Part shown: positions 35,017-46,927 of the stretch, piece by piece
How the letters are laid out: the number at the start of each line of letters is the position of its first letter
How positions within the stretch are numbered: position 1 is the stretch's first letter
Assembly: GCA_016806145.1 (NCBI GenBank)
Contig: CP063166.1
Span: 3,720,001 to 3,784,000 of the forward strand
Reading direction: 5' to 3'
From: Variovorax paradoxus
Lineage (GTDB): Bacteria; Pseudomonadota; Gammaproteobacteria; Burkholderiales; Burkholderiaceae_C
Length of the DNA: 64,000 nucleotides
Notes under the pieces: generated by a model
What the model saw: only the letters and a program-made list of their open reading frames with translations
The model's database searches: none
What the model was told of the DNA's origin: nothing
Program-made: the position numbers and the translations under genes

Positions 35017-36711
35017 ATGGACACCAAGCCAATCCAGATCAATCGCCGCAGCGCCAACATCGTCGAAGGCAAGAGCCGCGCGCCCAACCGCTCGATGTTC
35101 TACGCGATGGGCTACGAGGAAGGCGACTTCAAGAAGCCGATGGTCGGCGTCGCCAACGGCCACAGCACCATCACGCCCTGCAACTCGGGCCTGCAGAAGC
35201 TGGCCGACGCGGCCATCGCGGGCATCGAGGAAGCCGGCGGCAACGCGCAGGTGTTCGGCACCCCGACCATCTCCGACGGCATGGCCATGGGCACCGAAGG
35301 CATGAAGTATTCGCTGGTGAGCCGCGAGGTGATCTCCGACTGCATCGAGACCTGCGTCGGCGGCCAGTGGATGGACGGCGTGCTGGTGGTCGGCGGCTGC
35401 GACAAGAACATGCCCGGTGGCCTGATGGGCATGCTGCGCGCCAACGTGCCCGCCATCTACGTCTACGGCGGCACCATCCTGCCGGGCCGCTACAAGGGCC
35501 AGGACCTCAACATCGTCAGCGTGTTCGAGGCCGTGGGCCAGAACGCCGCCGGCAACATGAGCGACGAGGACCTGCACGAGATCGAGAAGCGCGCCATCCC
35601 CGGCACCGGCTCCTGCGGCGGCATGTACACGGCCAACACCATGTCGAGCGCCTTCGAGGCGCTCGGCATCTCGCTGCCCTATTCGTCGACCATGGCGAAC
35701 CCGCACGACGAGAAGGCCAACTCGGCCAAGGAATCGGCCAAGGTGCTGATCGAGGCGATCAAGAAGGACCTGAAGCCGCGCGACATCGTGACCAAGAAGG
35801 CGATCGAGAATGCGGTGGCCGTGATCATGGCCACGGGCGGCTCCACCAACGCGGTGCTGCACTTCCTCGCGATCGCGCACACGGCCGGCGTGGAATGGTC
35901 GATCGACGACTTCGAGCGCATGCGCAAGAAGGTGCCGGTGATCTGCGACCTGAAGCCCTCGGGCAAGTACCTCGCGGTCGACCTGCACCAGGCCGGCGGC
36001 ATTCCGCAGGTCATGAAGGTGCTGCTCAACGCCGGCCTGCTGCATGGCGACTGCATCACCATCAGCGGCCAGACCATCGCCGAAGTGCTCAAGGACGTGC
36101 CCGACGTGCCGCGCGCCGACCAGGACGTGATCCGTCCGATCGACAAGCCGATGTACGACGAAGGCCACCTGGCGATCCTCAAGGGCAACCTGTCGCCCGA
36201 AGGCGCGGTCGCCAAGATCACCGGCCTCAAGAACCCGGTCATCACCGGCCCGGCGCGCGTGTTCGACGACGAGCAGTCGGCGCTCAAGGCCATCCTCGAC
36301 GGCAAGATCGTGGCCGGCGACGTGATGGTGCTGCGCTACCTCGGCCCCAAGGGCGGCCCGGGCATGCCCGAGATGCTCGCGCCCACCGGCGCGCTGATCG
36401 GCGCGGGCCTCGGCGAGAGCGTGGGCCTGATCACCGACGGCCGCTTCTCGGGCGGCACCTGGGGCATGGTGGTGGGCCACGTGGCGCCCGAAGCGGCGGC
36501 CGGCGGCACCATCGCCTTCGTGAACGAGGGCGACTCGATCACCATCGACGCCCATGCGCTCAAGCTCGAGCTCAACGTGCCCGAGGCCGAGATCGCCAAG
36601 CGCCGCGAAGGCTGGAAGGCACCGGCCCCGCGCTACACGCGCGGCGTGCAGGCCAAGTTCGCGTTCAACGCCTCGAGCGCGAGCTCAGGCGCGGTGCTCG
36701 ACAAGTTCTGA
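35017..36711 (+). CDS. ilvD: Dihydroxy-acid dehydratase
   Basis: 564 residues from the ATG at 35017. It dehydrates 2,3-dihydroxy-isovalerate and 2,3-dihydroxy-3-methylvalerate in valine, isoleucine, leucine and pantothenate synthesis. Cys55 (PCNSG), Cys128 (GCDKNMPGG) and Cys200 ([12 protein letters not shown]) are the three Fe-S ligands of the [2Fe-2S] class, and the C-terminal [10 protein letters not shown] is the usual signature. Sugar-acid dehydratases share the fold, but the length and the lgt-side context favour IlvD. Confidence 0.93.
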   Translation: MDTKPIQINRRSANIVEGKSRAPNRSMFYAMGYEEGDFKKPMVGVANGHSTITPCNSGLQKLADAAIAGIEEAGGNAQVFGTPTISDGMAMGTEGMKYSLVSREVISDCIETCVGGQWMDGVLVVGGCDKNMPGGLMGMLRANVPAIYVYGGTILPGRYKGQDLNIVSVFEAVGQNAAGNMSDEDLHEIEKRAIPGTGSCGGMYTANTMSSAFEALGISLPYSSTMANPHDEKANSAKESAKVLIEAIKKDLKPRDIVTKKAIENAVAVIMATGGSTNAVLHFLAIAHTAGVEWSIDDFERMRKKVPVICDLKPSGKYLAVDLHQAGGIPQVMKVLLNAGLLHGDCITISGQTIAEVLKDVPDVPRADQDVIRPIDKPMYDEGHLAILKGNLSPEGAVAKITGLKNPVITGPARVFDDEQSALKAILDGKIVAGDVMVLRYLGPKGGPGMPEMLAPTGALIGAGLGESVGLITDGRFSGGTWGMVVGHVAPEAAAGGTIAFVNEGDSITIDAHALKLELNVPEAEIAKRREGWKAPAPRYTRGVQAKFAFNASSASSGAVLDKF

Positions 36712-36724
36712 AGCCTGGCGGCGT

Positions 36725-38419
36725 TCAGGCCGTGGCGGCGGGTGGCTGCCACGGCTTCGCCACGTCCTCGTAGCCAATGGACTTCGGGCGCAGGCGCGCC
36801 AGCAGGTCGTCGACGCTCCCGAAGCGCAGCAACTCGCGCGGCGGGCCGCGGTCCAGGTCGTCCACGACCAGCACGGCCGGGGCCTGTGCGCCGCTGTCGC
36901 GGTAGTCGAGCATGACCACCCGGCCGTGGTCGGCCTCGAGCACCACGAGCCGATGCGGCGCATCGAAGCGCTGCTTCCACGGCGTTTCGCCCGGCGGGAA
37001 CACGATGCGGTCCGACAGCTCGGCCAGCGTCGCGAGGTATTCCATCGGCATCAGGTGGCGCAGCGCCTCGCTGTAGGGCCGGCCTTCGCCGTCGGCGATG
37101 TCGACCCAGCGGCACGAGACGCCGCCGCCATTCTTCACGCGCCACAGCACCACGAGCGCGCCCGGCAACCGCAGGCCCAGCCGGGCCTCGGTCTGCGCGA
37201 TCAGCGGATCGTCGGCCACCAGTTGCGGCTCGGAGCCGTCCTTGCGCTGCACCGCATTGAGGTAGAAGAAGTGAGGCTGCGCCTCGCCCCAGAACATCGG
37301 CGCGCGCCATTCCGCCGGTGCCTCGCCCAGCGGCGGGCCCAGATCGCGCGCGACCGTTCGCGCCACACCGCGCTCCGGGCGTACGCGCCGCAGCGCCGCG
37401 AAGAAATCGTCGAAGTTCTCGAAGGCGATGTCGACCGGCTCCACGCCGCTCTGGCGGTCGAAGTCCACGATCAGCACCCGCGCCTGCGGCCCGCGCGTGT
37501 AGTCGAGCAGCGTCATGTCGCCATAGCGGGCCTGCAGCACCACCAGCTTGTCGGCGCCGGCCGGCACGTCCTCGGGCTCGTGCGTGAAGTCCTCGTAGTG
37601 CTCGGCCACGGTGCGCAGCTTCTCCACGGCCGCGAGGCTCGAATAGTCGATGGAAAAAGCGCCGCGCCAGTCGTCGTGGAACGGGCCGGCATCGCGCTTC
37701 AACGGCACGTAGAGCCAACCGACGTAGCCGCCGTTCATCCGGCCATAGAGCTGGCGCAGCGTGTCGGGCAGGCGAAAGCCCAGCCGCGCCTCGGTGGCCG
37801 CGAGCATGGCTTCGCTGGCCGCGAACGGCGGCTTCTCGACCGGCGTGCCGCGCTGCGCGAGCGCTTCGCGCGCGGCGTTCTGGCGCCAGTAGCCGGGGGA
37901 CTCGAAGAAGGTGGAGTGATTCAGCCGCGTCGGGTCGATGTCGAGTTCGGGCTCGGCCTCCGGCGCGGGCGATGACGTGCCGAGCACAGGCTCGGGTGCC
38001 GCGGGCGATGCCTGCGACTCGAGCCGGATGATCGCCGCGCTCACGGCGACCGCCACGACGAACAGCGCCGCGGCCCATTGAACATCGGAAGTCGAGAACG
38101 CGGCGATAGGCGCGGTGGGCGCCAGCAGCATGCTCAGGCCCAGCCCGAGCAGATAGAACACGCCCGCGAGCACCGCCTGGATAGGCAGCGTCACGAGCGC
38201 CGACAGCGCGATCCGCTTCGCGCCGCCGAGCCGCCAGGCCAGGGCCCAGGCATTCCATTTGCCGAGTGCGTAGAGCACGGTGAACAGCGGCGTCGCCAGC
38301 AGCACGGTCCAGGGCGAGCGATGCAGCCAGCCGGCCGCGCCCATCGCCAGCACGATCAGCAAGCCCAAGGCGATCCGCAGCACGGGCGCGAGCCCCCGCG
38401 ATGGCATGCGTGTGGTCAT
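36725..38419 (-). CDS. Membrane-anchored protein with two tandem SMI1/KNR4 (SUKH)-like domains
   Basis: 564 residues. Four hydrophobic helices lie at about 12-32, 35-52, 70-98 and 112-132, then a Pro/Glu linker (to about 165). Two repeats follow, each opening with a similar helix-turn: TEARLGFRLPDTLRQLYGRM then NGG (about 208-230), and TEARLGLRLPGALVVLWRVK then NGG (about 405-427). Each unit ends with an acidic strand and a terminal helix (FENFDDFFAALRR; FGSVDDLLARLR). This is the SUKH fold pattern, known from immunity proteins against polymorphic toxins and from housekeeping roles. No toxin gene is adjacent. It has a strong GGGAGG site and is the last gene of a three-gene membrane operon. 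Confidence 0.75.
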   Translation of the reverse strand: MTTRMPSRGLAPVLRIALGLLIVLAMGAAGWLHRSPWTVLLATPLFTVLYALGKWNAWALAWRLGGAKRIALSALVTLPIQAVLAGVFYLLGLGLSMLLAPTAPIAAFSTSDVQWAAALFVVAVAVSAAIIRLESQASPAAPEPVLGTSSPAPEAEPELDIDPTRLNHSTFFESPGYWRQNAAREALAQRGTPVEKPPFAASEAMLAATEARLGFRLPDTLRQLYGRMNGGYVGWLYVPLKRDAGPFHDDWRGAFSIDYSSLAAVEKLRTVAEHYEDFTHEPEDVPAGADKLVVLQARYGDMTLLDYTRGPQARVLIVDFDRQSGVEPVDIAFENFDDFFAALRRVRPERGVARTVARDLGPPLGEAPAEWRAPMFWGEAQPHFFYLNAVQRKDGSEPQLVADDPLIAQTEARLGLRLPGALVVLWRVKNGGGVSCRWVDIADGEGRPYSEALRHLMPMEYLATLAELSDRIVFPPGETPWKQRFDAPHRLVVLEADHGRVVMLDYRDSGAQAPAVLVVDDLDRGPPRELLRFGSVDDLLARLRPKSIGYEDVAKPWQPPAATA

Positions 38420-38510
38420 TCTCGATCCTCCCTCGGTGGAGCGCCGCGATGCGACGGCGCGCTGCGGCGAGTCTCACATGCGCGGCGGCCGCGGCCTGTC
38501 GGCCAAAGGC

Positions 38511-39050
38511 TCAGGCGCCCGGCAGGCCGCGAAAGCGCAGCGCCATGCGCGTGAAGAACAGGCCGACCAGCAACGGCAGCAGCGAGAAGACGCAGAAGGC
38601 GATGACGATGCCCCACATGTTCTGGAAGTCGTCCACGCGCGCGCGCGCCGGATCGTCGGGGCTGTAGCGCACCGCGACGGCATCGCCCGGGCGCTTGCCG
38701 GACGCGCTGCCGCCAAGCCCCTTGACGCGCAGCTTCCGGCCGTCGGCCGCCATGTACTCGACCAGCGGCGCGCGCGACACCGTGGTGCGGCCCTTGCTGT
38801 CGGTGCCGCGCTCCGCGATGTGTTCGATCAGCGTGCCCTGCGTGCCGACGGTGTCCGCGATCGCGATGACGCGCTGCACCGCGATCGAGCCCGCGCCATA
38901 GAGCCCCGCGGCAGCGATCGCCAACGCGCCGAGCCCGATGCCCAGCAGCAGCCGGCGGCGCCAGACCACCAGGGCCGCGCCCACGAGCAGCCCCGCCATC
39001 AACCCGTACTTGAAGACGCTCAGTGCGTGCTCGACCGCCTCGTCGCCCAT
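38511..39050 (-). CDS. DUF3592-like membrane protein
   Basis: 179 residues: helices at about 10-30, 34-52 and 145-165, with an extracytoplasmic beta domain between (TVGTQGTLIEHIAERGTDSK to GDAVAVRYSPDDPARARV). The VxxRYxPxDPxxARV phrase near residues 125-138 is characteristic of DUF3592. Function unknown. It begins 16 bases after the small Trp-rich gene and precedes the double-SUKH gene by 91 bases on the same strand. Confidence 0.8.
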   Translation of the reverse strand: MGDEAVEHALSVFKYGLMAGLLVGAALVVWRRRLLLGIGLGALAIAAAGLYGAGSIAVQRVIAIADTVGTQGTLIEHIAERGTDSKGRTTVSRAPLVEYMAADGRKLRVKGLGGSASGKRPGDAVAVRYSPDDPARARVDDFQNMWGIVIAFCVFSLLPLLVGLFFTRMALRFRGLPGA

Positions 39051-39066
39051 GCCGTGCGGTGCGCGC

Positions 39067-39321
39067 TCAGCGGCGCGGGCGCTGCCCGGTGCCGGTCTTC
39101 ATGCCCATGTTGGTCTTCTGCCGGTCGATGCGCGCCTGGCGGCGGGCATCCTCGCGCTCGACCACCTTGCGCTTGGTGTAGCCCGAGGCATCGGCCCAGG
39201 CCCACCAGGCCATGGCGAGCGCGAAGGGAATCAGCACGATCCACCAGCTCCAGGTGGCGACCGGGCCGACTTCGAAGTATTTGAGGGCCACGCCCAGGAT
39301 GCCCAACACCAGAAACCACAT
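39067..39321 (-). CDS. Small Trp-rich membrane protein
   Basis: 84 residues. Two hydrophobic helices (about 2-18 and 22-45) rich in Trp (WSWWIVLIPFALAMAWWAWAD), followed by a strongly basic tail (KRKVVEREDARRQARIDRQK) and a Gly/Arg end. This matches the betaproteobacterial small Trp-rich protein family (TIGR04438 as I recall). Function unknown. First gene of the operon reading leftwards, divergent from the cytochrome c gene. Confidence 0.82.
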   Translation of the reverse strand: MWFLVLGILGVALKYFEVGPVATWSWWIVLIPFALAMAWWAWADASGYTKRKVVEREDARRQARIDRQKTNMGMKTGTGQRPRR

Positions 39322-39445
39322 CGCGAATCCCTCCGGGTCGTGTCGCGCGATGCGGTCGCACGCCGGTGCCCGGCGCTCCCTACAATCGTCGCGTTGAGCC
39401 ATCGAATGTAACTCAGCCCTTACATAAACAGAGAATCCGACCCCC

Positions 39446-39751
39446 ATGAAAAGAGCCCTGCTGTTCGCGTCCCTGGCCCTCGGCCTGGCAGCCCCCGCCT
39501 TCGCCGACCTGGCGCTGGCCACCTCGAAGAACTGCATGAGCTGCCATGCGGTCGAGCGCAAGGTGCTCGGCCCCTCGTTCAAGGACGTGGCGGCCAAGTA
39601 CAAGGACAACGCGGGCGCGGCCGACATGCTGGCCGGCAAGATCATCAAGGGCGGTTCGGGCGTCTGGGGCCCGGTGCCGATGCCGGCCAACAACCAGGTC
39701 AGCGAAGCCGACGCGAAGAAGCTCGCTGCCTGGATCCTGTCGACGAAGTAG
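39446..39751 (+). CDS. Periplasmic class I cytochrome c
   Basis: 101 residues. A signal peptide of 20 residues ends in AFA. The haem site is CMSCH (Cys30, Cys33, His34) and the axial Met79 lies in VPMPAN. The size and the GSGVWGPVPMPAN segment are those of cytochrome c551/c552-type electron carriers. Probably shuttles electrons between bc1 and a terminal oxidase or peroxidase; no partner is nearby. Confidence 0.93.
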   Translation: MKRALLFASLALGLAAPAFADLALATSKNCMSCHAVERKVLGPSFKDVAAKYKDNAGAADMLAGKIIKGGSGVWGPVPMPANNQVSEADAKKLAAWILSTK

Positions 39752-39763
39752 GACGGCGCGTCC

Positions 39764-40267
39764 TCAGATCCGTGGCTCGATGTCCACGGGCAGCGAAGGC
39801 CGGCGCTCGATCCGGTCCTCGAGTTGGCCGATGTGCGCGGCCAGCGTGTTGTCGGACTGCTCCGAACGCAGCCGCACCGCGGCCTCGAGCTGGTCGATGC
39901 GCGCCAGCAGCGCCGTCTGGCGCTCGGCGTTCTGCGCCATGTGCTGGTTCTCCTGCGTCTGCAGGAAGTTGCGCAGTTCGGTGAAGCGCGAGGCCTCGGC
40001 CTTGTCGGCGAGGTCGCGCTGCACCTGCATCTCCTTGGTGTGGCGCTTGGTCTCGATCAGCACCGAGCTGTGCAGGTACAGCACGTAGACCAGGAAGAAG
40101 GCCGCCAGCACCACGGTGAGCCCGAGCATGATCAGGCCCAGCGGCGCCGAGACGGTCATGAAGCCCAGCCACACGTCGGTGGGCGTGGCCAGCGTGCCCC
40201 AGTTGAGCGCGGCCAGCGCCGCGATCAGCAGCACGATGACGAACAGGAAAGCGGATCTCACGCCCAT
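39764..40267 (-). CDS. LapA/DUF1049-like membrane protein with coiled coil
   Basis: 167 residues. Two membrane helices (about 5-24 and 42-68) then a long charged helix (about 70-155) predicted as coiled coil (KRHTKEMQVQRDLADKAEAS onwards). The helix-NW-helix start (AALNWGTLATPTDV) recalls LapA-domain proteins. It has an excellent ribosome-binding site (AAGGAGG). It ends 12 bases from the convergent cytochrome c gene. Function unknown; small membrane-organising role is a guess. Confidence 0.75.
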   Translation of the reverse strand: MGVRSAFLFVIVLLIAALAALNWGTLATPTDVWLGFMTVSAPLGLIMLGLTVVLAAFFLVYVLYLHSSVLIETKRHTKEMQVQRDLADKAEASRFTELRNFLQTQENQHMAQNAERQTALLARIDQLEAAVRLRSEQSDNTLAAHIGQLEDRIERRPSLPVDIEPRI

Positions 40268-40417
40268 GGGGGCCTCCTTCGGAAAGATCTAACACGTTGG
40301 GAACCCGCGCGCTTCGAGGCGCGCGGTGGTGCCAGCGGTTTTACCTCAGCGAAGGGGCCTGCCCGGCGCTCGGACCGGTACAGACGCCCCTGTCCTACAG
40401 CAGGAGTGCCGCGTCGA

Positions 40418-42415
<1,998 letters not shown>

Positions 42416-42588
42416 GTCTCGTGTCTCCTGGATGAATTGCGGCCGTAATGTCGGCGCGACCACTTACGGGCCACTGACGCCGAATCGGCGTGCTGCTGAC
42501 GGACCCCCGATGTTAGAGCGGGGGGTTATCACGAGTGCGTCACCGGGACACCCCTAGAATCTCGCTCCCCGTCACACACGCCCCCTCG

Positions 42589-43215
42589 ATGTCCTCCCCC
42601 GACCCCTTCGATCCCCGGAACATGCCCGTTCACGCCCGCACCTCCCCGCTGCGCCCGCTGCCACGGCTGATCTTCGCGAGCCGCTGGCTCCAGCTGCCGC
42701 TGTACCTGGGGCTGATCGTGGCGCAGGCGGTCTACGTGGTGCATTTCCTGGTCGAGCTGCTGCACCTGGTCGAGGCCGCGTTCGGCAGCCAGACCGCGCT
42801 GCAGGCGCTGATCAACAGCATCGGCTACAAGACCACGGCGCCGGTGGCCGCGCTCAACGAGACGGTGATCATGCTGGTGGTGCTGGCGCTGATCGACGTG
42901 GTGATGATCTCGAACCTGCTGATCATGGTGATCGTGGGCGGCTACGAGACCTTCGTGAGCCGCATGGACCTCGAGGGCCACCGCGACCAGCCCGAGTGGC
43001 TGAGCCATGTGAACGCCTCGGTGCTCAAGGTCAAGCTGGCCACCGCCATCATCGGCATCAGCTCGATCCACCTGCTCAAGACCTTCATCAACGCCGACAA
43101 CTACACCGACAAGGTGCTGATCGCGCAGACGGTGATCCACGTCGCCTTCCTGCTCTCGGCCATGGCGATCGCCTTCACCGACCGCCTGATGGCGCATCCC
43201 CCGGCCGACCACTGA
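42589..43215 (+). CDS. UPF0114 / YqhA-family inner-membrane protein
   Basis: 208 residues from an ATG at 42589; an ATG at 42622 would give 197. Four helices at about 45-72, 103-135, 155-175 and 185-202. The segments [16 protein letters not shown] and [12 protein letters not shown] are family signatures. Function unknown, possibly a channel. Divergent from acs, convergent with a LysR gene. Confidence 0.85.
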   Translation: MSSPDPFDPRNMPVHARTSPLRPLPRLIFASRWLQLPLYLGLIVAQAVYVVHFLVELLHLVEAAFGSQTALQALINSIGYKTTAPVAALNETVIMLVVLALIDVVMISNLLIMVIVGGYETFVSRMDLEGHRDQPEWLSHVNASVLKVKLATAIIGISSIHLLKTFINADNYTDKVLIAQTVIHVAFLLSAMAIAFTDRLMAHPPADH

Positions 43216-43222
43216 GCGTCGT

Positions 43223-44140
43223 TCAGGCCGCCAGCGGCAGGTCCCAGGCCGGCACCTCGGTGAAGCGCTGCGCCAGGAAATCGAGCATGGTGCGCAAGGT
43301 GGCCGGCATGTGCTTGCGCGAGGTGTAGACCGCGTACATGCCCACCACCTGCGGCTCGAAATCGGGGAACAGCGGCACCAGCTCCCCGCCGTGCACGAGC
43401 TGCGCCGTCAGGTAGGTCGGCAGCATCGCGATGCCCGCGCCCGCGCGCGCCAGGCCCATCAGGCTGGCCGCGTCGTTGGCCGACACGTTGCCGTCCACGG
43501 CCACCGATACCGGCGCGCCGTCGCTCTTGCGCGTGAAGCTCCAGAGGCTGTGGCCGAAGTAGGAATGCGTGAGGCAGTTGCGCTGCGCGAGTTCGTCCAC
43601 TCGCTGCGGCGTGCCGTGCTCGGCCAGGTAGGCCGGCGAGGCGCAGACCACCGAGCGGCAGTCCGTGAGCCGGCGCGCGATCAGGTTGGGATCGATCTCG
43701 GCCGCGGTGCGGATCGCGAGGTCGATGCGCTCGTCGACCAGGTTCACGGTGCGGTCGAGCAGCACCAGATCGACCATCACGCCCGGGTAGAGCCGCACGT
43801 AGTCGGCGATCGCGTCGGCCAGCTGCGCCTGCGCGAACGAGGTGCCGGTGGTGATGCGCAACTGCCCGCGCGGCGCCTCGGCCGGATGGCGCACCGCGGC
43901 CTGCATGTCGCCCGCGAGCTCCAGCACCTGGCGGCAGCGCGGCAGCAGCTCCTCGCCCGCGGCCGTGAGGCTCAGGCGCCGGGTGGTGCGATGCAGCAGC
44001 CGCGCGCCGGTCCATTGCTCGAGCTCGGCGACGTAGCGCGTGACCACGGGGCGCGACATGTCGAGTTTGTCGGCGGCGGCCGAGAGGCTGCCCGCGTCGA
44101 CCACGGTCACGAAGACCCGCATTGCGTTGAGACGGTCCAT
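43223..44140 (-). CDS. LysR-family regulator
   Basis: 305 residues. Helix-turn-helix at about 17-37 (GSLSAAADKLDMSRPVVTRYV); effector domain from about 90 (RGQLRITTGTSFAQAQL). CrgA-like subgroup. Divergent from the NAD(P)-binding protein gene; the 123-bp gap holds two interleaved dyads that suit LysR binding, so it most likely controls that gene and itself. Confidence 0.9.
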   Translation of the reverse strand: MDRLNAMRVFVTVVDAGSLSAAADKLDMSRPVVTRYVAELEQWTGARLLHRTTRRLSLTAAGEELLPRCRQVLELAGDMQAAVRHPAEAPRGQLRITTGTSFAQAQLADAIADYVRLYPGVMVDLVLLDRTVNLVDERIDLAIRTAAEIDPNLIARRLTDCRSVVCASPAYLAEHGTPQRVDELAQRNCLTHSYFGHSLWSFTRKSDGAPVSVAVDGNVSANDAASLMGLARAGAGIAMLPTYLTAQLVHGGELVPLFPDFEPQVVGMYAVYTSRKHMPATLRTMLDFLAQRFTEVPAWDLPLAA

Positions 44141-44171
44141 TCGAACGATTTTAGGAATAAAGAAGCGCGAA

Positions 44172-44202
44172 TTTCGAGGTATTTCTTTCGAAATGAGAAA
44201 TC
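44172..44202. promoter_or_regulatory. Interleaved dyads in LysR/NAD(P)-binding gap
   Basis: ATTTCG (44172-44177) pairs with CGAAAT (44190-44195), and ATTTCT (44182-44187) pairs with AGAAAT (44197-44202). The region is AT-rich against the GC-rich background and lies between the two divergent starts; a LysR operator is likely. Confidence 0.5.
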
Positions 44203-44263
44203 TAAGATAAGCCTCATCGCCCTCTTCCCATTGCTCTTCCCATCTCGTTCCAAGGAGTCCTCC

Positions 44264-44881
44264 ATGAGCCACATCGCCATCATCGGCGCCACCGGTCGCG
44301 CCGGCGGCCGCCTCCTCGAAGAAGCACTGCGCCGCGGCCACACGGTCACGGCCATCGCGCGCCATGCCAGCGCCAAGCTCGCCGGCCGCGCCAACGTCAA
44401 GGCCGTCGACCTCGACGTGCTCGACGGCGCCGCGCTCGAGAATGCACTGGCCGGCCACGACGCCGTCTTCAGCGCCGCCCATTTCGCGACCGTGCCGCCC
44501 GCGGCCATCATCGAACCCGCGAAGCGCGCGGGCGTGAAGCGCCTGCTGGTGGTCGGCGGCGCCGGCAGCCTGTTCGCGGCACCGGGCCTCAAGGTCATCG
44601 AGACGCCGAACTTCCCCGAGGCCTACAAGGCCGAGGCCTCGGCCGGCGGCGTGTTCCTCGAGGCGCTGCGCGCCGAGAAGGAACTCGACTGGACCTTCCT
44701 CTCGCCCTCGGCCGAATTCGTCGAAGGCGAACGTACCGGCAAGTTCCGCCTCGGCCAGAACGACCTGCTGGTCAGCGCCGAGGGCCGCAGCTGGATCACG
44801 TTCGAGGACTACGCGATCGCCTTCATCGACGAGCTCGAGAAGCCGGCGCACTCGCGCCAGCGCTACACGATCGGGTACTAA
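44264..44881 (+). CDS. NAD(P)-binding (atypical SDR) protein
   Basis: 205 residues, ATG after AAGGAGTCC. The Rossmann motif GATGRAG at 8-14 and the pattern VVGGAGSLF near 98 and LSPSAEF near 145 mark the YwnB/NmrA-like NAD(P)H-binding family. No YxxxK catalytic motif, so it may be a redox sensor or flavin/quinone-associated reductase. Likely regulated by the divergent LysR. Confidence 0.88.
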   Translation: MSHIAIIGATGRAGGRLLEEALRRGHTVTAIARHASAKLAGRANVKAVDLDVLDGAALENALAGHDAVFSAAHFATVPPAAIIEPAKRAGVKRLLVVGGAGSLFAAPGLKVIETPNFPEAYKAEASAGGVFLEALRAEKELDWTFLSPSAEFVEGERTGKFRLGQNDLLVSAEGRSWITFEDYAIAFIDELEKPAHSRQRYTIGY

Positions 44882-44883
44882 AG

Positions 44884-44990
44884 CTCGCCCCCAGGCTGCG
44901 CGCACTTCGTGTCGCTTCGCCAACCCCCTACCGGGGGCGGGCCGGCCGCTTCGGGCGGCCGTGCGCGGCGGCCCCCACGAAATACGGGCC
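44884..44990. repeat. GC-rich palindromic intergenic element
   Basis: Fills the gap between the convergent NAD(P)-binding and fumC genes. It contains consecutive hairpins: CCCCC/GGGGG (44924-44937) and GGCCGC-TTCG-GGCGGCC (44944-44960), preceded by a GCGCACTTCGTGTCGCTTCG stretch. The composition matches the dispersed palindromic spacers I associate with Variovorax and relatives. Position between two 3' ends suggests it also ends transcription from both sides. Confidence 0.65.
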
Positions 44991-45001
44991 CCATCGCCGC
45001 A

Positions 45002-46399
<1,398 letters not shown>

Positions 46400-46531
46400 G
46401 AGAAAAGCTCCGCAGTCTTGGAAGTGGGTGCGCCCGCTTGCCGGACGCGGACCCGAGTATCGCCCGATAAGAATGGCTCTCATCTGACGCGGCCATTGCG
46501 TTCCAGACTACAGCCGTTCGCAGGCCGCGGA

Positions 46532-46561
46532 TTGACACGCTTCATGTCAAAAAGTTATAAT
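46532..46561 (+). promoter_or_regulatory. Consensus sigma-70 promoter for the proVWX leader
   Basis: TTGACA at 46532-46537 and TATAAT at 46556-46561, separated by 18 bp: both hexamers are perfect. The -35 box is one arm of an inverted repeat (TTGACA-N7-TGTCAA, 46532-46550), which could bind a repressor. Start expected near 46568, giving a leader of about 360 nt before proV. Confidence 0.8.
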
Positions 46562-46567
46562 CTTCGT

Positions 46568-46927
46568 CTTTCGCGGACCTGCAAGTCATTACGAATCCGT
46601 CGCGGAATCCCCGCTGCGGGATGACGCTGCAGCTCCCACCGGCACTACTCGCGGATCTTCGAATCCCGTCGCGGTGCAGGTTCTCCCGCCGGGCCCAGCC
46701 CGGCACACCGGCCGGATAGTTCCGGCCCCACTGCCACGTCACGCTTCTCCAGGCGGCGCCCCTCGACCAGGCCCGTTGCCCGCGAGCGAAGCATCCGGCG
46801 GGCACTGGTTTCGTCGCCACGTCGTCCTCAGTGCCTTCCGGCAGCCATCGGCTGATGGCGTGGCCGCTGCCGTCCCGCTTCCAGGCGGAACGGCACCCGT
46901 CCAACCTTCGCACAAGGAGCCCGGCAT
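46568..46927 (+). promoter_or_regulatory. Long hairpin-rich leader of proV (candidate regulatory RNA)
   Basis: About 360 nt with no convincing reading frame. Perfect stems: GCCGGG/CCCGGC (46688-46704), GGCCGGA/TCCGGCC with a 4-nt loop (46710-46727), GCCCGC/GCGGGC (46778-46803), GGCACTG/CAGTGCC (46801-46835), GCCATC/GATGGC with a 4-nt loop (46844-46859), CGGCAGC/GCTGCCG (46839-46872), and CCGT/ACGG enclosing CCGC/GCGG (46870-46893). Several share bases and so exclude each other. The last ends 20 nt before the AAGGAG ribosome-binding site (46914-46919). I do not recognise a known riboswitch class. Confidence 0.55.

Noticed and set aside
40305..40326. 8-bp hairpin CCGCGCGC/GCGCGCGG downstream of acs as terminator
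   Set aside because: No T-run on either strand; GC-rich stems arise by chance here.
46674..46927. Leader peptide or small protein before proV
   Set aside because: Frames are Pro/Arg/Gly-rich with no ribosome-binding site, and the longest simply runs into proV out of frame.
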